The translations under genes were made by a program, and so were the position numbers. Shown one piece after another: positions 16,465 to 25,187 of a stretch of DNA of 64,000 bases; the stretch's first letter is position 1, and every line of letters starts with the position of its first letter. A model generated the notes under the pieces. It saw only the letters and a list, made by a program, of their open reading frames with translations. It was not told the origin of the DNA and did no database searches. Source of the stretch: Jatrophihabitans telluris. GTDB taxonomy: Bacteria > Actinomycetota > Actinomycetes > Mycobacteriales > Jatrophihabitantaceae. The stretch spans positions 1,054,001-1,118,000 of the forward strand of contig NZ_CP097332.1 of NCBI RefSeq assembly GCF_023516435.1, read 5' to 3'.

Positions 16465-18854
16465 CAGCGGGCGTAGGCGGCGAGGAAACGGTCGCGGAAG
16501 GAATCCATCCGCCACACCGGCGCGCTGGGATCGGGGAGCAGCCCAGACTGCCATCCCCAGCTGTGGATGCGCTCAAGGACGGCAGGATCGTGAGCCACCA
16601 CCGTGATCGGTACGTCGTGGCTGGCGCCGCTGCCACTGACAATGGTGGCCGGCTGATGATCGCCCAACAACAGCAGCACCAGGTTGTCGTCGTGAACGTT
16701 CTCCACGAATTGCACCAGGCTGGCCAGCGAGTACTCGATCGATCGCCCGTAGGCCTGACGGACGCCGCCGGCGCTGCGCCACACCGCCGTGCGGGACGGC
16801 CCCTGTTGAGGCATCCCGGTGAACACCGATCCGTCACCGATCCGATCCCACGGCACCAGCCGCGGCAACGGCGCCCAGGGTTCGTGCGAGGACACCAGGT
16901 CGATCTCGGCCATCACCGCGGGCCGGTCCTGCAGCGCGAGTTCGTTGCGGGCAAAGGCCGACAGGATGTATTGGTCGGGCATCGTCGCGTAGCTGAAGCC
17001 GGGCCCACGGTAGCCGACATTGCGGGCATCGTAGAGCGCGTCGTAATGATAGAAGCTGCGGGCCTGGGGCCAGTCCTGCTGGTTGGACGGGACGTCACCG
17101 ACGGTGCGCCAGCCGGCGCGGGCGAAGGCGTCGCTGAGGGTGAAGCGATTCCCACCGACGAGCTCGTTGTACCGCTGCTGGTTGTCGATCCAGAGTCCCG
17201 ACTGCAGGGACGAGTGCGCGAGCCAGCTGATGCCGCCGAACGTCGGCGACGTCAGGAAGGCGCTCCGGGCGCCGAATCCGGCACGTTGCAGCGACGCCGT
17301 GCCGGCTCGCAGCACGCGATCGACCCCGCTGGACAGCTCCGAACCCTGAACCGCAACGCGGCCGTAGCTCTCGACGAAGGCGATCACCACGTCCTTGCCG
17401 CGCAGGCCGTTGAGCAGTTGATCACCCGTGCGGCTGCGGTAGGAATCGTTGGCCACCGCCTCGGCGAACGCGCGACGGTCCGACAGCCCGACGCGGACGG
17501 CACTCACCTGGTCGGCCACGAGCCCGGTGGCACTCGTCGACGCAAGCGGGGCGTCGCGCACGATCTGCACGCCCGTCAGCGCGCACGCCATCCAGACCGC
17601 GGTCGAGGCCAGCGCCACGCGACGCACCGGCCGAGGATGCCGCGCGATGAGGGCGCCCAGTCGCCAGCACGCCGCGACCATGCCCAGGAGGAGGATCAGC
17701 ACGAGGACGACCGCCGCGACCGCGGCTCCGACGGCGACGGGCCGGCCGAAGGAATCGCCGAGGGAGCTGAGGGCCGGAGGCAGGTTTCCCCAGTCCGTGA
17801 TGGGGTTGAAGGCCCGGTCGAAGAATGCGTACACGGCGAGATCGCACACCTTCACCGTTGCCAACACCCCGAGCAGGAGCCCGGCCAGCACGCTCACCGC
17901 ACGGCGTGCCCGGGGTCGCAGCCACAAGGCCAGTGCCGTCAGCACCAGGCCTTCGGCCGGGATACGCAGGAACGCGGCCAGCTGCAGCCGGCTCAGCTGC
18001 ACCGGCGACACCAGAGCGAACCAGACCAGCACCAGCGCGAGGACGGTTGCGGTATGACGCGCGGCCGGGCGCCAGCGGGGGTCCAGACCGATGGTCGGGT
18101 AGCGGTGTGGCTGGCCAACGTCCTGCCAGGTGCGCTGTCGCCATTGCCACCAGACGTCGCGGCCGAACGACTCCGCCAACAGGGCCAACGCGATGAGCAC
18201 GGCGCCGGTGACCACAGAGGCGGAAAGCAGCCCGGACACCGCGACGGTCAGCGTGATCGCCTGGACGGCGGCCACCGTCTTGCGCCAGTACCGCGCAGGC
18301 ACCACGCGTTGCAGCCAGGGCAACACCCAGCCGGCCGCGACATAGCCGTAGCGAGCCAGCCCGATCGCCAGCACCCACCACCCGACCGATCGGGACACGG
18401 CCACACTCAGGAGGAAGATCAGGAAGGCGTCGACCTCCATGTCAAAGCGGGCGCCCAGCGGCGTGACCGTCCCGGTGCGGCGGGCGACCTGCCCGTCGAC
18501 GGCGTCGAGGATCTGGGCGAGCACGGCGAGGAACAGCAGCACCGCCAGTGCACCGGGGCGCGTGGCCGGGTCGGCGCCGGTCTCGACGATCAGCGCGGCG
18601 ATGGCCCCGACGATCCCGGCCCGGATCAGCGTCACCCGGTTGGCCGGCCCGAGGATGAGCGACCCCGACCGCGTCAGACCTCGGCGCAACAGGCTGTCCA
18701 CGGTGGCGGCGCAGCCGAGACCGGCCAGCCACCCGGCCGAGCTCAGTCCGACCAGGCCGGCGACGCTGCCCAGGACGAGGCACTGAAACCCGGGCCCGAT
18801 CGCGAGGAAGGCCACGACCGTCGGATCCGGCCGCAGGCGTCGAACCGTCCGCAT
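16464..18854 (-). CDS. CDP-alcohol phosphatidyltransferase fused to an LtaS/sulfatase-like domain
   Basis: A 796-residue membrane protein with two enzymatic parts. The N-terminal region carries the complete CDP-alcohol phosphatidyltransferase signature D(x2)DG(x2)AR(x8)G(x3)D(x3)D, at D117, D120, G121, A124, R125, G134, D138 and D142, within a multi-helix bundle. About five more helices follow (residues 265-430), then an extracytoplasmic alkaline-phosphatase-superfamily domain resembling LtaS/sulfatases: FVESYGR (metal ligand E495), LTSPTFGG (candidate Ser/Thr nucleophile), and LLLLGDHQPA near residue 740. ATG start with GGAGG upstream. It is divergent from a pterin-synthase-like operon. It may make and modify a glycerophospholipid-type head group; the substrate is unknown. 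Confidence 0.85.
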   Translation of the reverse strand: MRTVRRLRPDPTVVAFLAIGPGFQCLVLGSVAGLVGLSSAGWLAGLGCAATVDSLLRRGLTRSGSLILGPANRVTLIRAGIVGAIAALIVETGADPATRPGALAVLLFLAVLAQILDAVDGQVARRTGTVTPLGARFDMEVDAFLIFLLSVAVSRSVGWWVLAIGLARYGYVAAGWVLPWLQRVVPARYWRKTVAAVQAITLTVAVSGLLSASVVTGAVLIALALLAESFGRDVWWQWRQRTWQDVGQPHRYPTIGLDPRWRPAARHTATVLALVLVWFALVSPVQLSRLQLAAFLRIPAEGLVLTALALWLRPRARRAVSVLAGLLLGVLATVKVCDLAVYAFFDRAFNPITDWGNLPPALSSLGDSFGRPVAVGAAVAAVVLVLILLLGMVAACWRLGALIARHPRPVRRVALASTAVWMACALTGVQIVRDAPLASTSATGLVADQVSAVRVGLSDRRAFAEAVANDSYRSRTGDQLLNGLRGKDVVIAFVESYGRVAVQGSELSSGVDRVLRAGTASLQRAGFGARSAFLTSPTFGGISWLAHSSLQSGLWIDNQQRYNELVGGNRFTLSDAFARAGWRTVGDVPSNQQDWPQARSFYHYDALYDARNVGYRGPGFSYATMPDQYILSAFARNELALQDRPAVMAEIDLVSSHEPWAPLPRLVPWDRIGDGSVFTGMPQQGPSRTAVWRSAGGVRQAYGRSIEYSLASLVQFVENVHDDNLVLLLLGDHQPATIVSGSGASHDVPITVVAHDPAVLERIHSWGWQSGLLPDPSAPVWRMDSFRDRFLAAYAR

Positions 18855-18981
18855 CTGACCTCCGTTTCCCGTACAGCATCTGAAGACGGGCGGCGAGGGG
18901 CTACGGTTCACCGCTTCGAAAACCGCTGGTCGCCAGCAGCGCCGGCGTAGGTTTGCGATCACGCGGCGCGGGAGGGTGGAG

Positions 18982-19980
18982 ATGGGCGATTCAGCGCGCG
19001 CCTTCTGGCTTTCGGCCGTTGGCGAAGGGGAGTTGCGGTCCGTCGCGCTGCCCGAGCCGGGCCCGGACGAGGTGCGCGTCCAGACCATGTTCTCGGCCAT
19101 CAGCCGGGGCACCGAGTTGCTCGTGCACGCCGGGCGAGTGCCGCCCTCTGAATACGGCAGGATGCGCGCTCCCTTTCAGGAGGGGGACTTTCCCGGTCCG
19201 GTCAAGTACGGCTACCTCAACGTCGGCCTCGTCACGGGCGGGGTGCAACGGTTGCTGGGGCGAACCGTCTTCTGCCTGTACCCCCATCAGAGCGTCTACG
19301 TGGTGCCGGCCGCGGCCGTGACGGTGGTGCCCGAGTCGGTTCCACCGGCCCGAGCCGTACTGGCCGGCACCGTCGAGACCGCGGTCAACGCCCTGTGGGA
19401 TGCGCGGCCCCTGATCGGGGATCGGGCGAGCGTGGTCGGGGCCGGCATGGTCGGCTGCTGCGTGGCCCGGCTGCTGGCCCTGATGCCCGGCGTGGACGTC
19501 GAACTGATCGACCTCGACGCGGAACGAGCCGCCGTGGCCGACGCGCTCGGTGTGAGGTTCCGGCGGCCGGCCGCGGCGACCGGGCAACGCGATCTGGTCT
19601 TTCACACCAGCGGGAGCGGGCAGGGTTTGCAGCTGTGCCTGGACCTGCTGGCCGACGAGGGCGAAGTGATCGAGCTCAGCTGGTACGGCGACGGCGAGCT
19701 CACCCTCCGGCTCGGCGGCCACTTCCATTCGGGGCGGCTGGCGATCCGCTCCAGCCAGGTCGGCCGGGTGGCTCCGGCCCGCCGGGACCGGCGAAGCTCG
19801 GCCGACCGGCTCCAGCTGGCTCTGGAGCTGCTCGCCGATCCGGCCTTCGACGCTCTCCTGGGCGAGCCGGTGGACTTCGGGCAACTGCCGTCGCTGTTCA
19901 GCGCGCTGGCGGCCGGCGGCCACGGTGCGCCCGTCCCGGTGATCAGCTACGGCACCAGCGACGCTCCTGGGAAGGGATGA
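18982..19980 (+). CDS. Zinc-binding-dehydrogenase-like (MDR/BchC-like) oxidoreductase
   Basis: A 332-residue medium-chain dehydrogenase/reductase. The N-terminal catalytic domain has [15 protein letters not shown], where classical zinc alcohol dehydrogenases carry a catalytic Cys; here no Cys is present, so the usual zinc site is lost as in some BchC-like members. The nucleotide-binding region has [16 protein letters not shown] and an acidic residue at the end of the second strand (ELIDLD), pointing to NAD. ATG chosen because GGAGGG lies five bases upstream. First gene of a tight five-gene operon with a pterin-synthase-like protein, glycosyltransferase, membrane protein and reductase. Confidence 0.84.
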   Translation: MGDSARAFWLSAVGEGELRSVALPEPGPDEVRVQTMFSAISRGTELLVHAGRVPPSEYGRMRAPFQEGDFPGPVKYGYLNVGLVTGGVQRLLGRTVFCLYPHQSVYVVPAAAVTVVPESVPPARAVLAGTVETAVNALWDARPLIGDRASVVGAGMVGCCVARLLALMPGVDVELIDLDAERAAVADALGVRFRRPAAATGQRDLVFHTSGSGQGLQLCLDLLADEGEVIELSWYGDGELTLRLGGHFHSGRLAIRSSQVGRVAPARRDRRSSADRLQLALELLADPAFDALLGEPVDFGQLPSLFSALAAGGHGAPVPVISYGTSDAPGKG

Positions 19981-19984
19981 TCCA

Positions 19985-20446
19985 TTGTTCAGCGTCACGG
20001 TTCGTGATCACGTGATGATCGCGCACAGCTTCAGCGGAGCCGGTTTCGGACCGGCCCAGCGGCTGCACGGCGCCACGTACGTCGTCGACGCCACCTTCCG
20101 CCGGTCGCGGCTGGACGCTGACAACGTGGTCGTGGACATCGGCCTGGCCGCCGAACAGTTGCGGCAGGTGCTGAGCGAGCTGAACTATCGCAACCTCGAC
20201 GACGAAGCCGACTTCGCCGGGATGAACACCACGACCGAGGCGTTGGCCCAGGTCATCGGCGACCGGCTGGCCGAGCGGGTTTGCCGCGGTGAACTAGGGG
20301 GGAACGCTGCTGCGACGAACGACACGAACGACACGAACGATACGAACGACACGGACGGGACGAGCGGCACGAACGGGCTGAGCGGCCTGGTCGTCACGCT
20401 GCACGAGTCCCACGTCGCCTGGGCCAGTTACGAGCGCGCCCTGTGA
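19985..20446 (+). CDS. 6-carboxytetrahydropterin synthase (QueD/PTPS) homologue with degenerate active site
   Basis: A 153-residue T-fold protein related to 6-pyruvoyl/6-carboxytetrahydropterin synthases. The core segment is [11 protein letters not shown]. Compared with QueD, the catalytic Cys position is Ala24, the second zinc His of HGH is Ala30, and the catalytic His of the LDHHYLND motif is replaced (LNYRNLDD). His14, His28 and Glu141 (HES) remain. It is therefore unlikely to catalyse the standard reaction. A variable insertion of NDT repeats (residues 112-123) precedes the last strand. TTG start with GAAGGGA upstream, five bases after the dehydrogenase stop. Confidence 0.8.
   Translation: MFSVTVRDHVMIAHSFSGAGFGPAQRLHGATYVVDATFRRSRLDADNVVVDIGLAAEQLRQVLSELNYRNLDDEADFAGMNTTTEALAQVIGDRLAERVCRGELGGNAAATNDTNDTNDTNDTDGTSGTNGLSGLVVTLHESHVAWASYERAL
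20315..20377 (+). repeat. In-frame 9-bp tandem repeat in the pterin-synthase-like gene
   Basis: Seven units of ACGAACGAC or variants encode the Asn-Asp-Thr tract; the first four are nearly identical, the last three diverged. The length is a multiple of three, so the frame is kept. Confidence 0.9.
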
Positions 20447-21516
20447 CCTCCGCACCCGCGGTCCATGTGGTGGTGCCGGATTCCTTCGACGACCCGCTGC
20501 GCCCGAGCGGCGGCAATCGCTACGACCAGCGGGTGTGTGCGGGCTTGGCGGCATCCGGCCGGGACGTGACGGTCCACCCGGTCCGAGGGGCGTGGCCGTG
20601 GCCTGATCCGAGCGCGCGCCGCGAGCTGGGCGGGATCGTCGCCGCCGTTCCCGACGGCGCGACCCTGCTCCTCGACGGCCTGATCGCCGGCACCTCGGCG
20701 TCGGAACTAATTCCGGCCGTGGCGCGCCAGCGGCTGATCGTGCTCGTCCACCTGCCCGTGGCGCACCGGCAGCCGGCAGCCGAGCCCGGCGAACGTGAGG
20801 TGCTGACCGCGGCTGACTCGGTGATCACCACGAGCGAATGGACGCGGGCCTGGCTGATGACGCGCTACGGCTTGGCGGCCGATCGGGTTGTGGTGGCTCG
20901 CCCCGGCGTCGACGCGGCGCCCGGCGCGGAGCAGACCGCCGAGGGAACCCGCTTGCTCTGCGTGGCGGCGGTGACGCCCGGCAAGGGGCAGGACGTGTTG
21001 ATCGCCGCGCTGGCCGAACTCGCACAGCGGGCCGGGCCGGCGGGAGCGCCCTGGCACTGCCGGCTGGTCGGTCCGCTGGATCGTGATCGGGCCTTCGTGG
21101 CGGCGGTGTCGGCGGCTGTGGACACCGCCGGCCTGTGCGGGCGGGTCCGGCTGGTGGGGCCGCGCACCCCGGCCGCGCTGGAGCGCGAATACGCCCACGC
21201 CGACCTGTTGCTGCTGCCCTCCCGGTACGAGACGTACGGGATGGTGATCACCGAGGCGCTGGCTCGGGGTGTGCCGGTCGTGGCCTCAGCGGTCGGCGGT
21301 GTGGGTGAGGCCATCGGAGACCCGACGGGCGTGGATCGGGCGGGCCTGCTGGTGCCCGAAGGCGACCCGGGCGCGCTGGCCGCCGCGCTGTCGGGATGGC
21401 TGAGCGAGCCCGGAATTCGACGTCGCTGGCGCTCGGCCGCGCGCCGCCGTCGTGGCGAACTGACCGGCTGGGACGAGACGGTGCGACAGGTCGGTGACGT
21501 GCTCGCGCCTCGCTGA
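20443..21516 (+). CDS. Glycosyltransferase family 4 (GT-B)
   Basis: A 357-residue retaining GT-B glycosyltransferase, cytoplasmic and possibly membrane-peripheral. Features are the N-terminal [15 protein letters not shown] acceptor-side loop, [13 protein letters not shown], the start of the donor domain [46 protein letters not shown] with the EX7E-type nucleotide-sugar binding motif, and [12 protein letters not shown] start overlapping the stop of the pterin-synthase-like gene. In this operon it probably glycosylates the product or intermediate of the pathway (inference). Confidence 0.93.
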   Translation: MTSAPAVHVVVPDSFDDPLRPSGGNRYDQRVCAGLAASGRDVTVHPVRGAWPWPDPSARRELGGIVAAVPDGATLLLDGLIAGTSASELIPAVARQRLIVLVHLPVAHRQPAAEPGEREVLTAADSVITTSEWTRAWLMTRYGLAADRVVVARPGVDAAPGAEQTAEGTRLLCVAAVTPGKGQDVLIAALAELAQRAGPAGAPWHCRLVGPLDRDRAFVAAVSAAVDTAGLCGRVRLVGPRTPAALEREYAHADLLLLPSRYETYGMVITEALARGVPVVASAVGGVGEAIGDPTGVDRAGLLVPEGDPGALAAALSGWLSEPGIRRRWRSAARRRRGELTGWDETVRQVGDVLAPR

Positions 21517-21581
21517 ACCGAACCTCGGCCGCGCCCCGTATGCGTGCACAAGACGGCCACAACTGCGGGAACGAGGTAAGC

Positions 21582-22550
21582 ATGGGTGCAGCGCTTCGGC
21601 CTTCGTTACCCGTCCGGTGGTCATTCCCGCGGCGGTGGCTGTCGTTGCTGAGCGGCGCCGCCGTCACGACCGGTCTGTTCTTGATCCTGGGACCGGCACC
21701 GTTCCTGGACGGCCTCGCCCGGATCACGCCCACCTGCCTTGTCGTCGCCGGGCTCATCGCGATCGTCTCGACCGTGGCCGCGGCCTGGCGGTGGGCGGTG
21801 ATCGCTCGAGCCCTCGGCCTGCAACTGGGTCTGTCCACGGCGGTCCTCGCCTGCTACCGCTCGCAGTTGCTCAACACGATTCTTCCCGGTGGAGTGCTGG
21901 GCGATGTGCATCGCGGGCTGTCGCACGGGCAGTCCCAACACAATCGCGCCCGGGGTCTGCAGGCGGTGTTCTGGGAACGCACCTCCGGGCAGGTGGTCCA
22001 GCTCGGGCTGGCGGTCCTCGCCCTGCTGGTCCTTCCCTCGCCGCTTCGACGCTGGTGGGTGTTGGTCGCACTCGGCGTCGCTGTGCTGGCCATGGTCGTG
22101 GTGCTCACCGCACTGCGGCGGCGAACAGATCCCAGTGGCTTCCGTTGGTGGCCGGCGGTCCTGTTCGGGTCCTCGATCGCGGTGATCGGCCATGTCGCGA
22201 CCTTCCTGCTCGCGGCGCGCACCGCCGGGGTCCAACGTCCCTGGTTCGAGCTGGTGCCGTTGGCGATGCTCGTGCTGGTCGCGATGGCGATCCCGGCCAA
22301 CGTCGCCGGCTGGGGGGCCCGGGAGGGGGCGGCCGCCTCGGTGTTCGCGGCGGCCGGACTGCCCGCGGCGGCCGGGGTCGCCACGGCGACGGTCTACGGT
22401 GTGATGGTTGCCGTTGCCGCCCTTCCCGGCGCCGCCGTTCTCCTCACCGGAATCGCCCGGAGGCCCGAGCCGGAGCGCGCGACAGCGCCGGAAACGGAGC
22501 CGGCGGCCGACCGGGAGCGGGTGCGCGAGGAGGTGAGCGTGCGTGGCTGA
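21582..22550 (+). CDS. Lysylphosphatidylglycerol synthase TM region / UPF0104 family membrane protein
   Basis: A 322-residue integral membrane protein with about eight or nine helices, similar to the flippase-like N-terminal part of MprF and UPF0104 proteins. Recognisable segments are RSQLLNTILPGGVLGDVHRG (the conserved N-x-LPGG-G-D motif) and the late MAIPANVAGWGAREG. No lysyl-transferase domain is present, so it may move a lipid or glycolipid across the membrane. Start ATG with GAGG six bases upstream, in preference to an in-frame ATG 14 codons earlier. The stop overlaps the next gene by eight bases. Confidence 0.87.
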   Translation: MGAALRPSLPVRWSFPRRWLSLLSGAAVTTGLFLILGPAPFLDGLARITPTCLVVAGLIAIVSTVAAAWRWAVIARALGLQLGLSTAVLACYRSQLLNTILPGGVLGDVHRGLSHGQSQHNRARGLQAVFWERTSGQVVQLGLAVLALLVLPSPLRRWWVLVALGVAVLAMVVVLTALRRRTDPSGFRWWPAVLFGSSIAVIGHVATFLLAARTAGVQRPWFELVPLAMLVLVAMAIPANVAGWGAREGAAASVFAAAGLPAAAGVATATVYGVMVAVAALPGAAVLLTGIARRPEPERATAPETEPAADRERVREEVSVRG

Positions 22551-23250
22551 GCGTCCCTACACACTGCTCAGCTGCAGCATGTCCCTGGACGGCTACCTCG
22601 ACAGTGCTGTCGTCAAGCGATTACCCCTGTCGAACAAGGCTGATCTGGATCGTGTGGATCAGGTCAGGGCGGACGCGGACGCGATCCTGGTCGGGGCGGG
22701 GACCGTGCGCAACGACAACCCGAGGCTGCTGGTGCGCTCACCCGAGCGGCGGGCCGAACGCATCGCGCAAGGACGTCCGCCCTCGCCGGTCAAGGTGACC
22801 GTCACCGGCTGCGCAAAGCTGGACGCCGAGGCCAACTTCTTCACCGCCGGCGACGGCATGAAACTCGTCTACGCCAGCCACGGTTGCGCGCCGGAGGCCC
22901 GAGCCCGACTGTCGTCGGTCGCCACCGTCGTCGAAGCCGGAGGCGTGGTGCGCATGCGAGAGCTGAGCGAGGACCTCCACGCCCGCGGAGTGCGGCGACT
23001 GATGGTCGAGGGTGGGGGATCGGTCCACACCCAGTTCCTGGTCGAAGACCTGGCGGATGAGTTGCAGCTGGTGCTCGCCCCGTTGTTCGTCGGTGACTCG
23101 CGCGCGAATCGGTTCGTCGGCGACGGACGCTTCCCGTGGACGGACGAGCGCCGGGCCGAGCTGGCCGAGGTCTGCCGCATCGGCGACGTGGCGCTGTTGC
23201 GTTACGCGTTGTCGCCGCGCTTCGACCGCCGTTACATCGCGCCGCGGTAG
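22543..23250 (+). CDS. RibD C-terminal-like pyrimidine/dihydrofolate-type reductase
   Basis: A 235-residue NADPH-dependent reductase of the RibD C-terminal/DHFR fold. Signatures are CSMSLDGYLD, ILVGAGTVRNDNPRLLVRSP (substrate loop), LMVEGGGSVHTQFL and LQLVLAPLFVGDSRANRFVG. RibD itself reduces a ribosylamino-pyrimidine in riboflavin synthesis; no deaminase domain is attached here. Its position with a pterin-synthase-like gene suggests a pterin- or pyrimidine-like intermediate. Codon 27 is a rare TTA leucine codon. GTG start with GAGGAGG upstream. The end overlaps the convergent small membrane gene by 19 bases. Confidence 0.88.
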   Translation: MAERPYTLLSCSMSLDGYLDSAVVKRLPLSNKADLDRVDQVRADADAILVGAGTVRNDNPRLLVRSPERRAERIAQGRPPSPVKVTVTGCAKLDAEANFFTAGDGMKLVYASHGCAPEARARLSSVATVVEAGGVVRMRELSEDLHARGVRRLMVEGGGSVHTQFLVEDLADELQLVLAPLFVGDSRANRFVGDGRFPWTDERRAELAEVCRIGDVALLRYALSPRFDRRYIAPR

Positions 23251-23453
23251 GCCTTGCGGCGGCCCCAGATCAGCCACACGATCAGCGCGAGGATGGTGCA
23301 GAAGAACGAGAAGATGATCCAGCCGACCTTGGCGCCGACGGTGGCCTGCGAACGAGCTACGTCCACCACCATGAACACGAAGATCACGACCCCGATAATC
23401 CAGAAAATCGGGCTGCTGACGCTAAAGCTGGCCGAGGCCGCGGTGTTGATCAT
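23232..23453 (-). CDS. PLDc_N domain small membrane protein
   Basis: A 73-residue protein with two transmembrane helices (about residues 14-30 and 43-63) and the PLDc_N (cardiolipin-synthase N-terminal-like) pattern: PIFWIIGVVIFVFMVVDVAR, then VGAKVGWIIFSFF and ending WGRRKAYRG. Proteins with this domain alone are common in actinobacteria, role unknown. ATG start. It overlaps the convergent reductase gene at its 3' end. The roughly 250 bases between its start and the next gene are empty and should contain the divergent promoters. Confidence 0.85.
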   Translation of the reverse strand: MINTAASASFSVSSPIFWIIGVVIFVFMVVDVARSQATVGAKVGWIIFSFFCTILALIVWLIWGRRKAYRGAM

Positions 23454-23699
23454 GGACGTTTTATAGCGGAACGGGCATCTCGGAGGAAGCGCGGCGCGGG
23501 GTAGTACGCAGTCGGAGTTGACGTGGATCGGATCGACCTGAAAGGGGAGTGGACGTTTGTGACACGATGAGCGCTCGTCCGGGCCGGAGGGTGGTGCCGG
23601 GTCCTGGAATGCGGGCCTCGTCCCGCTTACGATTCGCCGGCGCTTGCCGACATAGGAAGTAACCGCGCATCAGACAGCGAGTGCGGATGAGGAGTGGGT

Positions 23700-25187
23700 A
23701 TGACGTCCGGGTACCGCTCGGATTCTGCTGAGCCCGTCGCAGCGTGGGAACTGGCCGGCGTCGCCTTTCGCCATGCCCCGGCCGGCGTGGCGGTGGCCGA
23801 CGAGCTGGGCCACTATGTCGCCGTCAACGAGCGCGTCTGCCGGCTGCTGGGGCGAACCGAGGACCAGCTCCTGGGACGCAGCAGCCGCGAATTCACCCAC
23901 CCCGACGACCTCGGACAGCACGGGCGGGCCGGGCAGGCCATCCGGTTCGCCGGCGACGGTGTGCTTCGGGTGGACAAACGCTTCGTGCGCCCGGACGGCT
24001 CCGTTCGCTGGGCGCGTCTGCAGATCAGCCATGTCGAGGGCCCGGCCGGTGCGGAGTGGACGCTGGCCCACATGTACGACATCACCGAGGAGCGGCTGGC
24101 GGCTCAGGCAACCGGCGATGTCTCGGCCAGTCTCGACGGTCTCGCCCGGGTGATGCGCAGCATCCAGGACGGCGGCGATGCCCGCACGACGATCGTCACC
24201 GTCCTCAGCGAGCTCGCCGGTGCCGACTTCGGCAGCCTGGCCGAGCCGGTGCAGCGGGCCGAGGCGGCCGCCCCGACCGAAACCAGGGTCGCCGAAACCG
24301 GCGCCGCCGAAACCAGGGTCGCCGAAACAAGGGTCGCCGAAACCAGGGCCGCCGAAACCAGGGCCGCCGAAACCGGCGGGGCCGAACTGGTGATCAGCGC
24401 ATCCACCGATCCGAGCTACCTGGGCTTCCGGATGCCGGTAGACACCTCGTCGGCGACCGCGATCGCCTACCTGACCGGCCAGCCGCTGTTCATCTCCGAC
24501 GTCGCGAACCACCCGCTGGTGTCCCCGGTCGCCGCGGCGGCGACGGGGGCCCACGCAATGCTGTTCGTGCCCATCGCCGCGCGCGAGGACGTGACGGGCG
24601 TGCTCATCGCGGGCTGGACGGATCCCGCGGCCGATGTTCCCTCCACCCCGCCGACCGCGGTCGGCCTGCTGGCCGACCAGGCCGGCATCGCCCTCGCGCA
24701 CGCCGCGCTCGTCGCCGAACTCGAGCGGCTCGCGGCGACCGATCCGCTGACCGCGCTGCCCAACCGGCGTGGCTGGGACATCCGCACCGCGGGGCTGGAG
24801 GCCGCTCGCCGGCGCTCTGGCAGCCCGGTGACCGTTGCGATCGCGGACCTGGACCGCTTCAAGGCGTTCAACGACCGCTACGGCCACGATGCCGGCGATG
24901 CCCTGCTCGTGGCCTTCACCCGGGCTGCCGCCGGGGCGCTGCGCGAGGTGGACGTCCTGGCCCGATGGGGCGGCGAGGAATTCGTGATCGCGCTTCCCGA
25001 CTGCGACGCCGAACAAGCCAGGTACGTGTTGGAGCGGGTGCGCCGGTGCGTTCCCGACCACCAGACCTGCAGCATCGGCTATGCCAGCACCGGCGATGGC
25101 GAAACCATCGAGGCGGCGCTTCGGCGCGCCGACACCGCCCTCTACCAGGCCAAGCGCGCAGGTCGAGACCGCACCCAGGTCGCGTGA
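23700..25187 (+). CDS. PAS-GAF-GGDEF diguanylate cyclase
   Basis: A 495-residue cytoplasmic signalling protein without transmembrane segments. PAS occupies residues about 10-125 (FRHAPAGVAVADELGHYVAVN, later WTLAHMYDITEER), GAF about 140-335, and GGDEF about 345-495. The active-site motif is GGEEF (424-428), and the inhibitory I-site RxxD is present nine residues earlier (R415-D418), so c-di-GMP synthesis with product inhibition is expected. Inside the GAF domain sits a tract of seven pentapeptides of the type AETRV. ATG chosen with GAGGAG six bases upstream. The stop overlaps the kinase start by one base. Confidence 0.93.
   Translation: MTSGYRSDSAEPVAAWELAGVAFRHAPAGVAVADELGHYVAVNERVCRLLGRTEDQLLGRSSREFTHPDDLGQHGRAGQAIRFAGDGVLRVDKRFVRPDGSVRWARLQISHVEGPAGAEWTLAHMYDITEERLAAQATGDVSASLDGLARVMRSIQDGGDARTTIVTVLSELAGADFGSLAEPVQRAEAAAPTETRVAETGAAETRVAETRVAETRAAETRAAETGGAELVISASTDPSYLGFRMPVDTSSATAIAYLTGQPLFISDVANHPLVSPVAAAATGAHAMLFVPIAAREDVTGVLIAGWTDPAADVPSTPPTAVGLLADQAGIALAHAALVAELERLAATDPLTALPNRRGWDIRTAGLEAARRRSGSPVTVAIADLDRFKAFNDRYGHDAGDALLVAFTRAAAGALREVDVLARWGGEEFVIALPDCDAEQARYVLERVRRCVPDHQTCSIGYASTGDGETIEAALRRADTALYQAKRAGRDRTQVA
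24276..24380 (+). repeat. In-frame 15-bp tandem repeat in the GGDEF gene
   Basis: Seven 15-base units of the type GCCGAAACCAGGGTC encode AETR(V/A) pentapeptides within the GAF domain. Units differ at one to three bases, and the frame is kept. Confidence 0.92.

Noticed and set aside
16185-18950. Plus-strand open frame of over 900 codons
   Set aside because: It lies opposite the phosphatidyltransferase fusion gene, has Arg/Gln/His/Pro-rich sequence without family motifs, and the minus-strand protein carries complete catalytic signatures.
23744-25186. Upstream extension of the PfkB kinase frame
   Set aside because: It overlaps the whole PAS-GAF-GGDEF gene in another frame and is Arg/Pro-rich; the kinase fold starts at the chosen ATG.
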